DNA from: Rhodobacteraceae bacterium M385
GTDB lineage: Bacteria > Pseudomonadota > Alphaproteobacteria > Rhodobacterales > Rhodobacteraceae
Direction: 5' to 3'
Assembly: GCA_025141835.1 (NCBI GenBank)
Contig: CP081102.1
Coordinates: 2,542,001-2,606,000, forward strand
DNA length: 64,000 nt
Numbering within the stretch: position 1 is the first letter of the stretch; every line of letters begins with the position of its first letter. This document shows, one piece after another, positions 53,087-62,190 of this stretch. The translations under genes were made by a program, and so were the position numbers. The notes beneath the pieces were generated by a model. It saw nothing but the letters and a program-made list of their open reading frames with translations, was not told the DNA's origin and did not search any database.

Positions 53087-53813
53087 TTACACGCTCCGGA
53101 TCATGCCACCGTCGACACGCATCATCGAACCGGTCACGTACGAAGCTCGGGTAGATGTGAGAAAGGCCACCACTGCGGCGAATTCTGACGGATCACCGTA
53201 TCGACCTGCGGGAATTGTTGCCCGTGACGCCGCACTCACTTCTTCAACCGTAATTCCGGTCTTTGCGGCCTTGCCCTCATCAAGTTCTCGGACCCTGTCA
53301 GTAGCGATACGCCCCGGTAGAACCACGTTAACTGTGATCCCTGCGCCGGCAACTTCTGCAGCTAGGGTCTTCGACCAGCCAAGGATTGCGCCGCGCACTC
53401 CGTTGGAAAGCGCTAGATTGGGGATCGGGGCGATCAAACCAGAAGAGCCAATGGTAACAATGCGCCCGAACCCGCGCGCCTTCATACCGGGAAGCAATGC
53501 GTCTGTGAGACCAAAGATGGGAAGGGCCATCGCTTCGAATGCGTTTGCCCACGCGGCTTGAGATAGGCCATGGGCTGGACCTGCAGACGGGCCGCCGCAG
53601 TTATTTACGAGGATGTCGATGCCTGCCTCTGCCATACGCTCCCCAACTTCGGCGACGTTTCCTTCGACAGTGATGCTCGAAGGCTTCCTCAAGTGAGATG
53701 GGCGACCCAGAGTTACTTGCTGACCCAAGGCACCACCGCGAGGCGTCTAACTCGAATCCGTTAATCTCAATCCGGCCATCGTTGCGTTTTGCCAGAGATA
53801 TTTGTGTTGTCAT
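53087..53813 (-). pseudogene. Short-chain dehydrogenase with damaged N-terminus
   Basis: From about 53690 downwards the frame encodes a typical SDR body: DILVNNCGGPSAGP, GRIVTIGSSG (catalytic Ser), NVVLPGRIATDRV and YVTGSMMRVDGGMIRSV. The catalytic Tyr-x3-Lys segment is altered to NLALSNGVRGAILGWSK (Asn where Tyr is expected). The nucleotide-binding TGxxxGxG is absent. A plausible start (ATG 53813, MTTQISLAKRNDGR) is in another frame, so about 40 residues of Rossmann fold appear lost by deletion and frameshift. Divergent from the DeoR gene. Confidence 0.55.
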
Positions 53814-53869
53814 CGTTACCGTCTGCTTTGTAAGATAGCTTACAAATGGTAGATAATTGACACAGATTT

Positions 53870-54592
53870 ATGACAAACCACGATTCAAACCTTACACTTT
53901 CCGAGCGACGCACGAATATCTTGGAAACTGTTGAACAGAGCGGTTTCGCAACGATTGAAACCTTAGCCGAACGTTTCAGGGTTTCCGCGCAAACGGTTCG
54001 TCGCGACATCATTGCGCTAGCCAATGCTGGCCGTTTACAGCGATTTCACGGTGGTGCAGGGCCGGTAGATCAGGCGGAAGCCGCTAGACTTGATTACAGT
54101 GCAAAGCGAAACATCGCCCGACCCGAGAAGCAGATTGTTGGGCGGCGAGCTGCAAAACTCATTCCTGATGGTGCAACGCTCTACCTCGATGTTGGAACAA
54201 CGATAGAGGCCTGCGCAGTTGAATTGGCGAAGCGCCCTAGCTTCACTGTTTTCACCAACTCCATGCCCGCAGCAATGAAGTTCGATCCGGCCCACCATCA
54301 AGTCCACCTGCTCGGGGGCCGCATGGCGGGTCGAGATGGGTCCCTTGTTGGCGCAGAAATCGTTGATCGCCTCCGGAATGTGCTTTTGGACTACGCGTTG
54401 ATTGCTTGCTCAGCCATCGACCAAGACGATCGAGTGATGGATTTCGATGTAGATAAGATCGCAATCAAACAAGCAGCGCTGCAGTCAGCCCGTCATCCCT
54501 TTTTGCTTGCGACCAGGAGTAAATTCAACAGAACAGCTCTCGCGGTCGTCGCCTCAGTCGAGGACTTTGATCAAGTCATCTCCGAAGGCTGA
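53870..54592 (+). CDS. DeoR-family transcriptional regulator
   Basis: 240 residues. HTH region SERRTNILETVEQSGFATIETLAERFRVSAQTVRRDIIALANAG, then the DeoRC sugar-phosphate-sensing domain with DVGTTIEACAVELA, GGRMAGRDGSLVG and ATRSKFNRTALAVVA. Probably represses a sugar or polyol locus; its target may have been the adjacent dehydrogenase region, now damaged. Start ATG 53870. Confidence 0.88.
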   Translation: MTNHDSNLTLSERRTNILETVEQSGFATIETLAERFRVSAQTVRRDIIALANAGRLQRFHGGAGPVDQAEAARLDYSAKRNIARPEKQIVGRRAAKLIPDGATLYLDVGTTIEACAVELAKRPSFTVFTNSMPAAMKFDPAHHQVHLLGGRMAGRDGSLVGAEIVDRLRNVLLDYALIACSAIDQDDRVMDFDVDKIAIKQAALQSARHPFLLATRSKFNRTALAVVASVEDFDQVISEG

Positions 54593-54961
54593 CATCCGAG
54601 CGCACTACGGCATCGGTCGAAAGGTGCTCGAATAGGTCATTACTTGCGGTGGTAAATAATGAATAAGACTGGCGGATCAGCATCACGCGAACGGCCCAAT
54701 CCAGACATTGAGCGGAGATCGGGTCGCCGCGCCGCAACTCCCTGAAAACGAACCTTGCCGGTGGCACACAGCATTCTAACGATCTGAGGGACAGTTTCGC
54801 GTATTTAGATTTCAGCAGGCCTTTAGATATTACACCACTGGTGCAGAACGAGGCTATCTCGTGTAGGCCACAGACCAACGATCGCAAACTGTGCTAGTTG
54901 TCCGATCCAATCCCCGTCACGCGCCGATCATCAAAAGCAACGAACTAAGCGTCTCTGAGCG
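54593..54961. other. Region without a confident gene
   Basis: 369 bp. On the minus strand (54576-54887) an open frame encodes VPPARFVFRELRRGDPISAQ and CLDWAVRVM, which could be a LysR effector-domain relic, but start, length and context are poor. I leave it unannotated. Confidence 0.25.
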
Positions 54962-55789
54962 CTACAGCCCTCTGTGGCGCCTGATTAAGTTTTCTAATAG
55001 ATCAAGCTCCGTCATGATTACCGCGATGCTATCAGCGGAAATCTCAGCCTGCGCGTAGGGGCCAGTTTCAGGATCACCTGTTTCGATAAGGATCAAGATT
55101 TCTTCGGGATCGTCACGTAACCCATTGAAAAAACCTAAGACCTCAGACGGCTCCATTAGGACCATGTGATCTTCATCCTCTGTAAGCCTTAAACCCAAGA
55201 CCGCTTCGGTGCCTTCCAGAAAAAGGCCTGCGCGCAGTTCCGTGCGAGGAACGTCGTGGAAAATTGGTCCAATGGTGGAACCATCCAACATCGTATTGTC
55301 GGGCGCAATGTCGATCGAAAAATCGACCTCTGTCAGTTCGCCCGCAGCGTTGTAGTCCAAATTGAACGCCACGCCCAAGCCCGAGGCGATGTCGACATTG
55401 CACCAGAACCCGCCTGAATTCTCATCTGAGGGATCGTCTTCTGCAATCCGCCCGCAGCCAGTCATAAGCTGGCCCGCTGTTTCCCCTTCGGTGCGCAGCA
55501 CGCCGACTAGGTTTGGCTGAAACTGAAGGTAGCCGGTATCGGGATGGCCGTGGACCTGCTCGTACACCCGGTAAATTGGGCCAAAGGTGTCATTAGGCAC
55601 CAAAACGCACACGATGCGGGTGGAGACTATACCAGGAGTTGCCATGAGATCAGGGGTAGCGGCAGGCGTGGCATCAGCGGGCAGGTCCTCGCCAACACTA
55701 GTCTCGGTACAATTTGCCGGATCGAATGCAAAAGAGGGGCTGGTCAGTGCAATGGCCGCGAGAGCGGCAAGAAGTATGGAATGGAACAA
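54962..55789 (-). CDS. Secreted protein of unknown function
   Basis: 275 residues. Signal peptide (MFHSILLAALAAIALTSPSFA), then an acidic mature protein with five cysteines and blocks GPIYRVYEQVHGHPDTGYLQ, GVAFNLDYNAAGELTEVDFSID. The start is TTG at 55789, supported by GAGGAT about 6 nt upstream. No family recognised. Confidence 0.65.
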   Translation of the reverse strand: MFHSILLAALAAIALTSPSFAFDPANCTETSVGEDLPADATPAATPDLMATPGIVSTRIVCVLVPNDTFGPIYRVYEQVHGHPDTGYLQFQPNLVGVLRTEGETAGQLMTGCGRIAEDDPSDENSGGFWCNVDIASGLGVAFNLDYNAAGELTEVDFSIDIAPDNTMLDGSTIGPIFHDVPRTELRAGLFLEGTEAVLGLRLTEDEDHMVLMEPSEVLGFFNGLRDDPEEILILIETGDPETGPYAQAEISADSIAVIMTELDLLENLIRRHRGL

Positions 55790-56204
55790 AAAATAATCCT
55801 CTAAGTACGAGGATACGGTATAAGAGCCGATTGAATTTACAACATTTTTCGACGGTACCGGCTGCTCGTTTTGCAGGCATTAAGTCAAATCCCGCCTAAC
55901 GATCGATTTATAATTTGCCATAGTTCGCTACGCGAGCCTGCACACAACGTTCACTTTGGGTCGGTTTCGCGACGCAGGTGTCGTTCGACGCGAACGGCCC
56001 ATTCCGGACCATCGCCGCCCGTGTCGGCGCCGCAACGCAGCTTCCCCGAAGCGGACGTTGATCACGGATGCAGCGTCTGAGAGCGCCGGAAGGCAGCTAA
56101 GCGGGACAAAGCGGACCCTCGCTGCGGCTGCTCCGACGGCTGCTCTTTGGAGTCGGCTTATAACAATGGAACAGTTTGGCGGCCGCCTAATCCATTGCAA
56201 AGCT
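55790..56204. other. Gene-free stretch with repeat-like sequence
   Basis: 415 bp. From about 55935 to 56155 the DNA is a GC-rich, purine-alternating stretch (ACGTTCACTTTGGGTCGG..., AAGCGGACGTTGATCAC..., AAAGCGGACCCTCGCTGCGG) of the kind seen as dispersed noncoding repeats in Roseobacter-group genomes. I cannot verify copy number from one window. Confidence 0.35.
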
Positions 56205-56486
56205 CTAGTAATCATCAAATTCTGGGACGTTCCCGAGCCTGACAAGAAAGCTGGGGGTTCCTACTTCGCCACTGTGTGGGTCTTCACTAATCGTATAGGC
56301 ATCGGCGCCGGCGCAATCGTCGGATTGAGCTTCTCGTTCCGCTCTGTTTTGGGCTTCTGCTGCCGTCGAATATTGAAATTGCTTGCCAATTTTCAGGCGT
56401 GTCTGCCCATTGCGTCCGGGCTTCTGTTCCACATATGTCTGACAGATATAATGCTCTTTCGTTGTGCTCTCATCAGCGGTCGTCAT
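56205..56486 (-). CDS. Small hypothetical protein
   Basis: 93 residues (MTTADESTTKEHYICQTYVE...), with the helical charged centre TAAEAQNRAEREAQSDDCAG. AAGGA lies 7 nt before ATG 56486. No motif recognised. Co-oriented with the next small gene at 56591. Confidence 0.5.
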   Translation of the reverse strand: MTTADESTTKEHYICQTYVEQKPGRNGQTRLKIGKQFQYSTAAEAQNRAEREAQSDDCAGADAYTISEDPHSGEVGTPSFLVRLGNVPEFDDY

Positions 56487-56590
56487 AGGTAGATCCTTCT
56501 TGCGTGGTGGTGCGCCGTGGAAGCTTCGAAGGCGCGGGCGAAACGTGCGTTCTCGCTATATTCGGCATAGCGCGAGCCTTCTTGAAGGCA

Positions 56591-56782
56591 CTACCGTGAA
56601 GGCTTCTTCGGCGTATTGGCTTCACGCTCCAGGCGCGCAATGCGAAGGCGGTCGCTTTTTTCCTGACGCTCCGCGGTCGCTTCTTCGACCATCTTTCGGG
56701 CGATCCGGGTTGTCTTATCAATCGGTGTTTCCACCTTGTGATATTGCGTCTTGAATACGCTTGATTTTGTCAGCTTTGCCAA
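56591..56782 (-). CDS. Small basic hypothetical protein
   Basis: 63 residues, highly charged (TTRIARKMVEEATAERQEKSDRLRIARLEREAN), predicted as one long helix. TTG start at 56782 with a strong AAGGAG 8 nt upstream. Possibly translated together with the 93-residue gene downstream. Confidence 0.5.
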   Translation of the reverse strand: MAKLTKSSVFKTQYHKVETPIDKTTRIARKMVEEATAERQEKSDRLRIARLEREANTPKKPSR

Positions 56783-56831
56783 GTGGTATTCTCCTTGTTG
56801 GTTTCGCGCTGGTGGCTTTGATCAAAGCCTT

Positions 56832-57953
56832 TCATGTCAGTGCCAAGTGTCTGTTAGAGCCTTGAGGTTTGTGGATTGGCGGCTCTGGCTGGTCATCGCG
56901 TAGTTTTGTTTGAATATCCGGCGCGGCCATGGCTCGCATCAAAGCTGCATAGTTTATCTGAAACCGAATTTCCGTTCCCACGCGAAGCGGGGTCCCTCTC
57001 GTGCCAATCACAAGATGATCGCTCGTTGCTCCGATGAAAGTAACTCCAGGCGGCATCAAAAGGCCCGCCGCGTCGATATCCTGCTGCCCAAGGCCGAGAA
57101 TTATTTTATTATTTATCAGCGCATTACGGATAAGCTGATTGATTGCAGGGGTGCCAATGGTATTTTGAAAGAATTGGCGGGCAGATCCGGCGCCCGCCTC
57201 GATCACTTCGGCGACAAGCGTAAAGGCGTCTCGATGCATACCTTCGATTTGCCTCCCTGTGAGCGGATCGACGCCAAGAAGTACTGCCTCCCCAATACGC
57301 AAATCATTGACCCGGCCGGTAGCGTGCACCTCGAGTGCCCAAGGCAAGTTAGCAGAATTGCCCCCCGATACTGTCCGCAAGACCGCGCCGCATTGTCTTT
57401 CGACCGCATTCGCAAGCGACGACAAGGCCCGCATTTTGGCATCGGTTGGGGAAATGCCGCTAAGACATGCAAAGTTGGCCCCGATACCTTTTAGGGCAAC
57501 TCCCGGCATACCGACCACATGCCGTGCCATGTCCCCAACGTCGCTGGGTTTGATCCCCTCACGCTGATCACCCATTTCGACCATCAGAAAAATGTCATGC
57601 ACTTTACCTTGCCGGAGAGCAGCAGCGGCCAAGGCTGTTATGACGGATGGCTCTGTGTTGTAGCTCGCATCGCAGAGTTGCACGACGCCATAGACCTGGC
57701 TCAGTAGCGGTGTTCGGATCAAGGTGATCGGACAGGTCAGTCCAGCCTGACGTAACCGTCTCACATTACTTAACCGCGCCTCGGCCAGAGACACGGCGCC
57801 TCCGTCAAGCATGGCCTGGGCAATAGCTGGATGTCCACAGACCGCTTTGGTCACCGCGGTCACGCCAATGCCGCGTCCCTTCAGGCGCTCAACAAGGGTT
57901 CGCGTGTTGCCACGTATCTTGCTCAGGTCAACTTCAACGCGAGGGCAACTCAT
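56832..57953 (-). CDS. Alanine-racemase-fold (ornithine-racemase-like) amino-acid racemase
   Basis: A 373-residue PLP fold-III protein: VEVDLSKIRGNTRTLVERL and the PLP-lysine VTAVTKAVCGHPAIAQAML at the start, FLMVEMGDQREGI, TVSGGNSANLPWAL and LRIGEAVLLGVDPLTG. This is the pattern of the N-terminal-barrel racemases related to ornithine racemase rather than dimeric Alr. Its start overlaps the stop of the DUF1611 gene by 4 nt, so the two act together, probably on one D/L-amino-acid pair. Confidence 0.8.
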   Translation of the reverse strand: MSCPRVEVDLSKIRGNTRTLVERLKGRGIGVTAVTKAVCGHPAIAQAMLDGGAVSLAEARLSNVRRLRQAGLTCPITLIRTPLLSQVYGVVQLCDASYNTEPSVITALAAAALRQGKVHDIFLMVEMGDQREGIKPSDVGDMARHVVGMPGVALKGIGANFACLSGISPTDAKMRALSSLANAVERQCGAVLRTVSGGNSANLPWALEVHATGRVNDLRIGEAVLLGVDPLTGRQIEGMHRDAFTLVAEVIEAGAGSARQFFQNTIGTPAINQLIRNALINNKIILGLGQQDIDAAGLLMPPGVTFIGATSDHLVIGTRGTPLRVGTEIRFQINYAALMRAMAAPDIQTKLRDDQPEPPIHKPQGSNRHLALT

Positions 57954-59149
57954 GTCGCGGCCATGGGTGGTCCATTCCGAAGACCGGGATAGGCCGCGGT
58001 CACCATCGCCAAGATATTTGCAATTGGCCTGTTAAGCGCATCGGTGACGGGCAGACCGAGTATCCCACTCTGCTCCGCAATGGTGCTTGTGATCTCGCTA
58101 TCCGACATGCCCTCGTGGTTGAGCGTGAGACCGATGACTTTGGTGTCTGAAAACGCCTCGATCAACGCAATTTCACTCGCCGGAGTGGGCATGGGCATAT
58201 TGGGAAAATCACAACGATGTGTGCGTTTTGGAGCGTGCTGAAGGATAACTGCGTCGGGTTGACTGCCTCGTAGGATAAAGGCCGATGTACAGAACGCCGG
58301 ATGGCTTAACGCACCTTGGCCCTCAATCAGAATAACATCGGGTTGCTCTGCCTGCGAGGCTGCAACAATGGCACCCTCAAGTTCGCCGCAGCAGAATTGG
58401 GGAGGAACGGCATCCATGGCAACGCCATATTTAGCGCCCTGCATCAGTCCTGTCTGGCCTGTTCCCACCAACACAGTCTTGATGCCCTGTGCGTTCAGTG
58501 CACGGGCAAGGACCGTTGCCGTTGTCCGCTTGCCGATCGCGCAATCTGTCCCAAGAACGGCGATACGCAACGCGTCGACATTTGCGATGCTGCCATCGAA
58601 CAAGCGCATGTCTTTGCTAAGCTTCGGCTTGCGGATGTCGCGGATTGTGACCTGTCTGTTCAATGCGGCTTGCGCGATTTCGATGTCATCGCTCAGATAC
58701 TCATGCAGGCCACTGACGATGTTCATACCGTGCGCGATCGCTTCCAGCACGACGGCACGGTCCAAGATTGATAGCCGCCCCGTAGAGGGGGCCATTCCAA
58801 AGATGAAGGTATTAGGCTTGACGTGTTCGTAGAGGACAGCGGAATCTAGATCTTTGAGAATAGGTATCGTGTTGTTCACGCCGTCCAGCACCTGTCCGCT
58901 GTTTGTGCCGCTACACGAGCTGTCGATGACTGAAACAATTCGGTAAGCCTCTGAATGCCGCACAAGGCCGTTGGCTGTCTTACCATCAACTTTGGCAAAA
59001 TTGCCCTCGCAATATACAACTGCTGTCGGCAACGCGGTGGATGCAAAGGGCGAAGATAATCGTGCCGCTGTGCCCTGGATCACGGAGGGCGCTTGAGCGC
59101 CATTAATCGGGCGGCGCACGGAATCTGCCGCTTGGATATCGGTCTTCAT
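57950..59149 (-). CDS. DUF1611 (DgcN-like) P-loop protein
   Basis: 399 residues: N-terminal Rossmann-like half (YCEGNFAKVDGKTANGLVRHSEAYRIVSVIDS), then a P-loop half (VLGTDCAIGKRTTATVLARALNAQG; VILIEGQGALSHPAF; MPTPASEIALIEAF). The DUF1611 family includes D-glutamate N-acetyltransferase DgcN of marine bacteria (from memory); that activity is a possibility here, not a demonstration. AAAGGA lies 7 nt before ATG 59149. Coupled to the racemase gene. Confidence 0.75.
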   Translation of the reverse strand: MKTDIQAADSVRRPINGAQAPSVIQGTAARLSSPFASTALPTAVVYCEGNFAKVDGKTANGLVRHSEAYRIVSVIDSSCSGTNSGQVLDGVNNTIPILKDLDSAVLYEHVKPNTFIFGMAPSTGRLSILDRAVVLEAIAHGMNIVSGLHEYLSDDIEIAQAALNRQVTIRDIRKPKLSKDMRLFDGSIANVDALRIAVLGTDCAIGKRTTATVLARALNAQGIKTVLVGTGQTGLMQGAKYGVAMDAVPPQFCCGELEGAIVAASQAEQPDVILIEGQGALSHPAFCTSAFILRGSQPDAVILQHAPKRTHRCDFPNMPMPTPASEIALIEAFSDTKVIGLTLNHEGMSDSEITSTIAEQSGILGLPVTDALNRPIANILAMVTAAYPGLRNGPPMAAT

Positions 59150-59218
59150 CTAATTTTCCTTTGATTGCGGGACCGCCTTCCAACTGGTTGTTGAGACGGT
59201 CCACTTAATGCGAAGAAC

Positions 59219-59941
59219 TCAATTGTTGAGTACGCATTGTCCCCTGTATTGCTGGAAGTTCCTGTCGCATTCCCAACGGTTTCCAGACCTGTTGAGATGA
59301 GCATTCGCGGGGATTTCGATCGCCTCGCAGCCTATGTCGGAAGCTTCATATCCCCTCTCGCATCTCCACCCTTGGCCAAAAGATGAATCGTCAAAATATG
59401 CGAATTCCGGGATGTCGACGGCTGAACACAGACCGTCTTGTTCGAAGAATCCACGGTTGCAGCTCCAAGGGAGACCATGGGTAGACTCATTCAAATAGCC
59501 GTTGATCGGAACCACGATCGGGGTGCAACTGCCTTCCGCCCGCTCAAAACCGCGGTCACAATCCCAGTCGTCATCCACCAAATAGCCGTTTTCAGGCACG
59601 ACGACCTCTTGGCAGGCATTATCCGTTCGGAAAAAACCACGTGAGCAGCGCCAGCGTTCGCCCGAAGCGCCCAAATAGCCACCTTCTGGAACAACCACGG
59701 CAACACAGGTCGTTTCTTCGACCAGTTGATAGCCGTGATGACATTCCCACCCGGAACCATAGGCGCGGTTTGTCTCATAGGCATTCGTCGGCGCCACGAC
59801 GGCCGAACATCCATCGCCGATGTGGCGATACCCGATGTTGCAAACCCACCCGTCACCATAGCTTCTTGCACTCGCGTTTTCAGGCATCGTTTGAGAAAAT
59901 GCAGGAAGTACAAGAAGGAGAAGAGCTATGATTGGCCCCAT
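59219..59941 (-). CDS. Secreted cysteine-repeat protein
   Basis: About 240 residues: signal peptide (MGPIIALLLLVLPAFSQ), then seven tandem units of about 30-37 residues with pattern W-x-C-x2-G-[YF]-x5-9-C-x-x-[VI]-x-[VI]-P-x2-[GA]-Y, for example WRCSRGFFRTDNACQEVVVP. Each unit holds one Cys pair, 14 cysteines in all. Small disulfide-bonded repeats suggest a periplasmic or surface binding or structural protein. Two upstream in-frame starts (60034, 60043) would overlap the preceding gene; ATG 59941 gives a clean signal peptide. Confidence 0.65.
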   Translation of the reverse strand: MGPIIALLLLVLPAFSQTMPENASARSYGDGWVCNIGYRHIGDGCSAVVAPTNAYETNRAYGSGWECHHGYQLVEETTCVAVVVPEGGYLGASGERWRCSRGFFRTDNACQEVVVPENGYLVDDDWDCDRGFERAEGSCTPIVVPINGYLNESTHGLPWSCNRGFFEQDGLCSAVDIPEFAYFDDSSFGQGWRCERGYEASDIGCEAIEIPANAHLNRSGNRWECDRNFQQYRGQCVLNN

Positions 59942-60023
59942 GCAAGCAACCCAGAGAAATCGGGCGTCGGGCAATACAAGCGGCCGACAAAACGAAAGAG
60001 GTGATCGCAGCGGGGCTGCTGTT

Positions 60024-60377
60024 TTATGATCCATCCAGATCAAGCCCCGCTAGGCATGCGTTTGCGAGGTCACGGTCTGGGCTATCTGCACCGGGAAGAG
60101 TCGCCCACCCGGTTTCCATCATTGCATTGCGGCGGCTAGTGCCTGTGAGACTTCGGAGGTTTGCGAGTTGCGCGGCGCGTTCTGGATCAGCCGCCGACGT
60201 GCTTAGGCACAACGGAACCATCGCCAACGTCACCTCTTCCGCTGCCAAATCCTGTGCCATGGCCTGGGCGCTGCCGTTCGTTGTCCAGCCGCCCCAAGTG
60301 AAGCCGAGGATAGAAATCGCAATCGCGCCACCCACAGCACCGTAGATGCCGGGTTTCGTCCATTCAGGAAAAGTCAT
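60024..60377 (-). CDS. Conserved hypothetical membrane-anchored protein
   Basis: 117 residues beginning MTFPEWTKPGIYGAVGGAIAISILGFTWGGW, one N-terminal membrane helix followed by a periplasmic domain (AQDLAAEEVTLAMVPLCL...). This N-terminus is a familiar conserved hypothetical type in alphaproteobacteria. AAGGA lies before ATG 60377; the upstream extension to 60428 is not needed. Function unknown. Confidence 0.65.
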   Translation of the reverse strand: MTFPEWTKPGIYGAVGGAIAISILGFTWGGWTTNGSAQAMAQDLAAEEVTLAMVPLCLSTSAADPERAAQLANLRSLTGTSRRNAMMETGWATLPGADSPDRDLANACLAGLDLDGS

Positions 60378-61305
60378 TTTTTGATCCTTTGGCGGAGAAA
60401 GCGCCGCCGCGCTGTTTTGCACTGACAAAATACTTGTCAGCGTCTTCTCTAATCTTCATCGATCCACATGACGCATCTCACGCCCTGCCGCAGTGGATGG
60501 GACCGCTCCGGCCTCCAAAGCGAATAGACCCAACGCCCGAGGAGGCAGGGTCACGGGCGACACCACAGACCTTCGGTCCAAGCGTCAGAACCCGACCAAG
60601 GCACGTAACCGTTGAGTTTTAGATGTAGATGTAGATGTAGATGATCGCAGTTGGCTCTGGCAGGCGACATTCGGCTGCGAGAGAAGACCACAACTTTGTA
60701 GGTGTAACGTAGTACATAAAGACCCGAATTACAATGTAAGCCGACCTTTCCTCGATGTTATCTTTACCCATAGCCGTGAGATGAAGAGCGCGAACGCGCC
60801 ACCAGTCTTGAATACTCGAAGTTCGCCCGCAAAGCTTCACACCTATTCAGATTGCTCTTAGAAACGGGCAACCACCCAGGCCGCCGCAAGGGTTGGAGTG
60901 GACCTGTCACGCTTTTGTGCCGCCCCCAAATGCCGACACATTTTTGATCATAATCTTGTTGCTACAGGCTGTTTCATCCAAGAACCGACTAAGTCGCATT
61001 CATTATGCTTTCGACAAGTTTGACTCAATGCAGACTTCGGTAGCGCAGCGGCCCACGCGTGGTCGTGCCTACGCTCGAATAGCTTCGCCTTCAAAAGCTG
61101 AGATACCAGCGCAAACAGTCCGCATTAAGCGATTGGCGCTTTCGCATCTGATCCTTTCCGACGACCCGACCTGCGGTGAGCAAGGCTAGCAAGACGCCAT
61201 TGATCCGCACTGGGACGGCGTGCATACAAATTGGTTATGATCGAGCTCTAGCACGGTTCAGCCGCCACATTAGCTGCGTCGCTTATGAGACCGTTAGGAG
61301 ATGCA
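60378..61305. other. Long stretch without a confident gene
   Basis: About 930 bp. It contains a fourfold hexamer repeat and several short open frames, none convincing. A plus-strand fragment near 61030-61190 (GRAYARIASPSKAEIPAQTV) only loosely resembles a recombinase start. It reads like eroded accessory DNA. Confidence 0.4.
60620..60643 (+). repeat. (TAGATG)4 microsatellite
   Basis: Four perfect tandem copies of the hexamer TAGATG in noncoding DNA. Confidence 0.9.
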
Positions 61306-61671
61306 ATGAAAACCATTCAAGCAAAAGCAGGGAAATCGACAAAAATCCTAAGCAAGTTCTCAAATTCGAGCACCAGAACTTACAGTTTTTCCGCTTCGCC
61401 TGTATCAGGTGAGGATGCGCCATCGGGCACCGTTGAAGTGAAGGGATCAAACTGGATATTTCCCGGACGCCCGACATTCCACCCCCTCAAGGCGAACAAC
61501 ATTGTCACCAAATCAATGTGGAACGTCTCTTTCAAAGTGTTCGTAATCCCTGAACAGGATGTGAACATCGAGACAAAATTCGGGAAAAAGAAATGGCCGC
61601 TACTGATTGCCGCCGTTGTAATTGGAATTGTGGGGGTGGCTGCCGCCATCATAATGATCAGCGCCCGCTGA
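61306..61671 (+). CDS. Hypothetical protein with C-terminal membrane helix
   Basis: 121 residues starting MKTIQAKAGKSTKILSKFSNSSTRTY, with a Ser/Thr-rich hydrophilic N-terminus and a C-terminal hydrophobic helix (LLIAAVVIGIVGVAAAIIMI). GGAG lies 5 nt before ATG 61306. A tail-anchored or type II-like small membrane protein of unknown function. Confidence 0.55.
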   Translation: MKTIQAKAGKSTKILSKFSNSSTRTYSFSASPVSGEDAPSGTVEVKGSNWIFPGRPTFHPLKANNIVTKSMWNVSFKVFVIPEQDVNIETKFGKKKWPLLIAAVVIGIVGVAAAIIMISAR

Positions 61672-61693
61672 AAGCGCATTATCTGCACAGAGC

Positions 61694-62182
61694 CTATCCC
61701 GCGACGAGAGAGGCAGCGCGGTCGCGGGCCGCGGACAGTCCTTCCATTTCAAGGACAAACGTGGCCATCTCACCGCTGTCGAAGATGATGACGCTGACCG
61801 ACAGGGTGTCACCGCTGGCAAAGCCATCCAGAACGTCGGTCTCAAACCCCAATTGTACGAGGCAGCCAATCGGCATGCACGTGGAGATCGGCACCGCCGC
61901 GTCCAGGGCCACGCCGCCAAGGCTTAGTTGCACGCCCGCTTGCAGTGCCAAGCCGAACGGCAGTTGAAGTGTGCCTGCCATACGGTCGGCTCCAGCCTCC
62001 TGCAAGGTGAGGATGACAACCCGTTGATTGGTCTCCGCGTCTAGTAGCGTCTGACTGACCACACAGGTCGCATCAACGCATTCGATCAGCCAGTTGCCGA
62101 CCGTATCACGCACAGGTTCCGCGTCCTGCGCCGTTGCCATTCCGGTCATCGCGACCAATAAAAGGCCCGCTCGAATTGCCAT
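61694..62182 (-). CDS. IalB-like (invasion-associated locus B family) periplasmic protein
   Basis: About 162 residues: signal peptide (MAIRAGLLLVAMTGMATAQ), then the IalB/DUF1176-type core with paired cysteines (NWLIECVDATCVVSQ, PISTCMPIGCLVQLGFE). The family is periplasmic and of unclear function despite its name. ATG 62182 begins 9 nt after the autotransporter stop on the same strand, so they probably form an operon. Confidence 0.75.
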   Translation of the reverse strand: MAIRAGLLLVAMTGMATAQDAEPVRDTVGNWLIECVDATCVVSQTLLDAETNQRVVILTLQEAGADRMAGTLQLPFGLALQAGVQLSLGGVALDAAVPISTCMPIGCLVQLGFETDVLDGFASGDTLSVSVIIFDSGEMATFVLEMEGLSAARDRAASLVAG

Positions 62183-62190
62183 GCCTTCGA

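Noticed and set aside
54576..54887. 103-residue minus frame, possible LysR relic
   Set aside because: No HTH, poor start, and only vague similarity to an effector domain.
56815..56830. Palindrome CTTTGATCAAAG as an FNR box
   Set aside because: Half-sites abut without the 6-nt gap needed for FNR-type binding.
60893..61189. 98-residue frame with a resolvase-like start
   Set aside because: Only a few residues resemble a recombinase and no catalytic motif follows.
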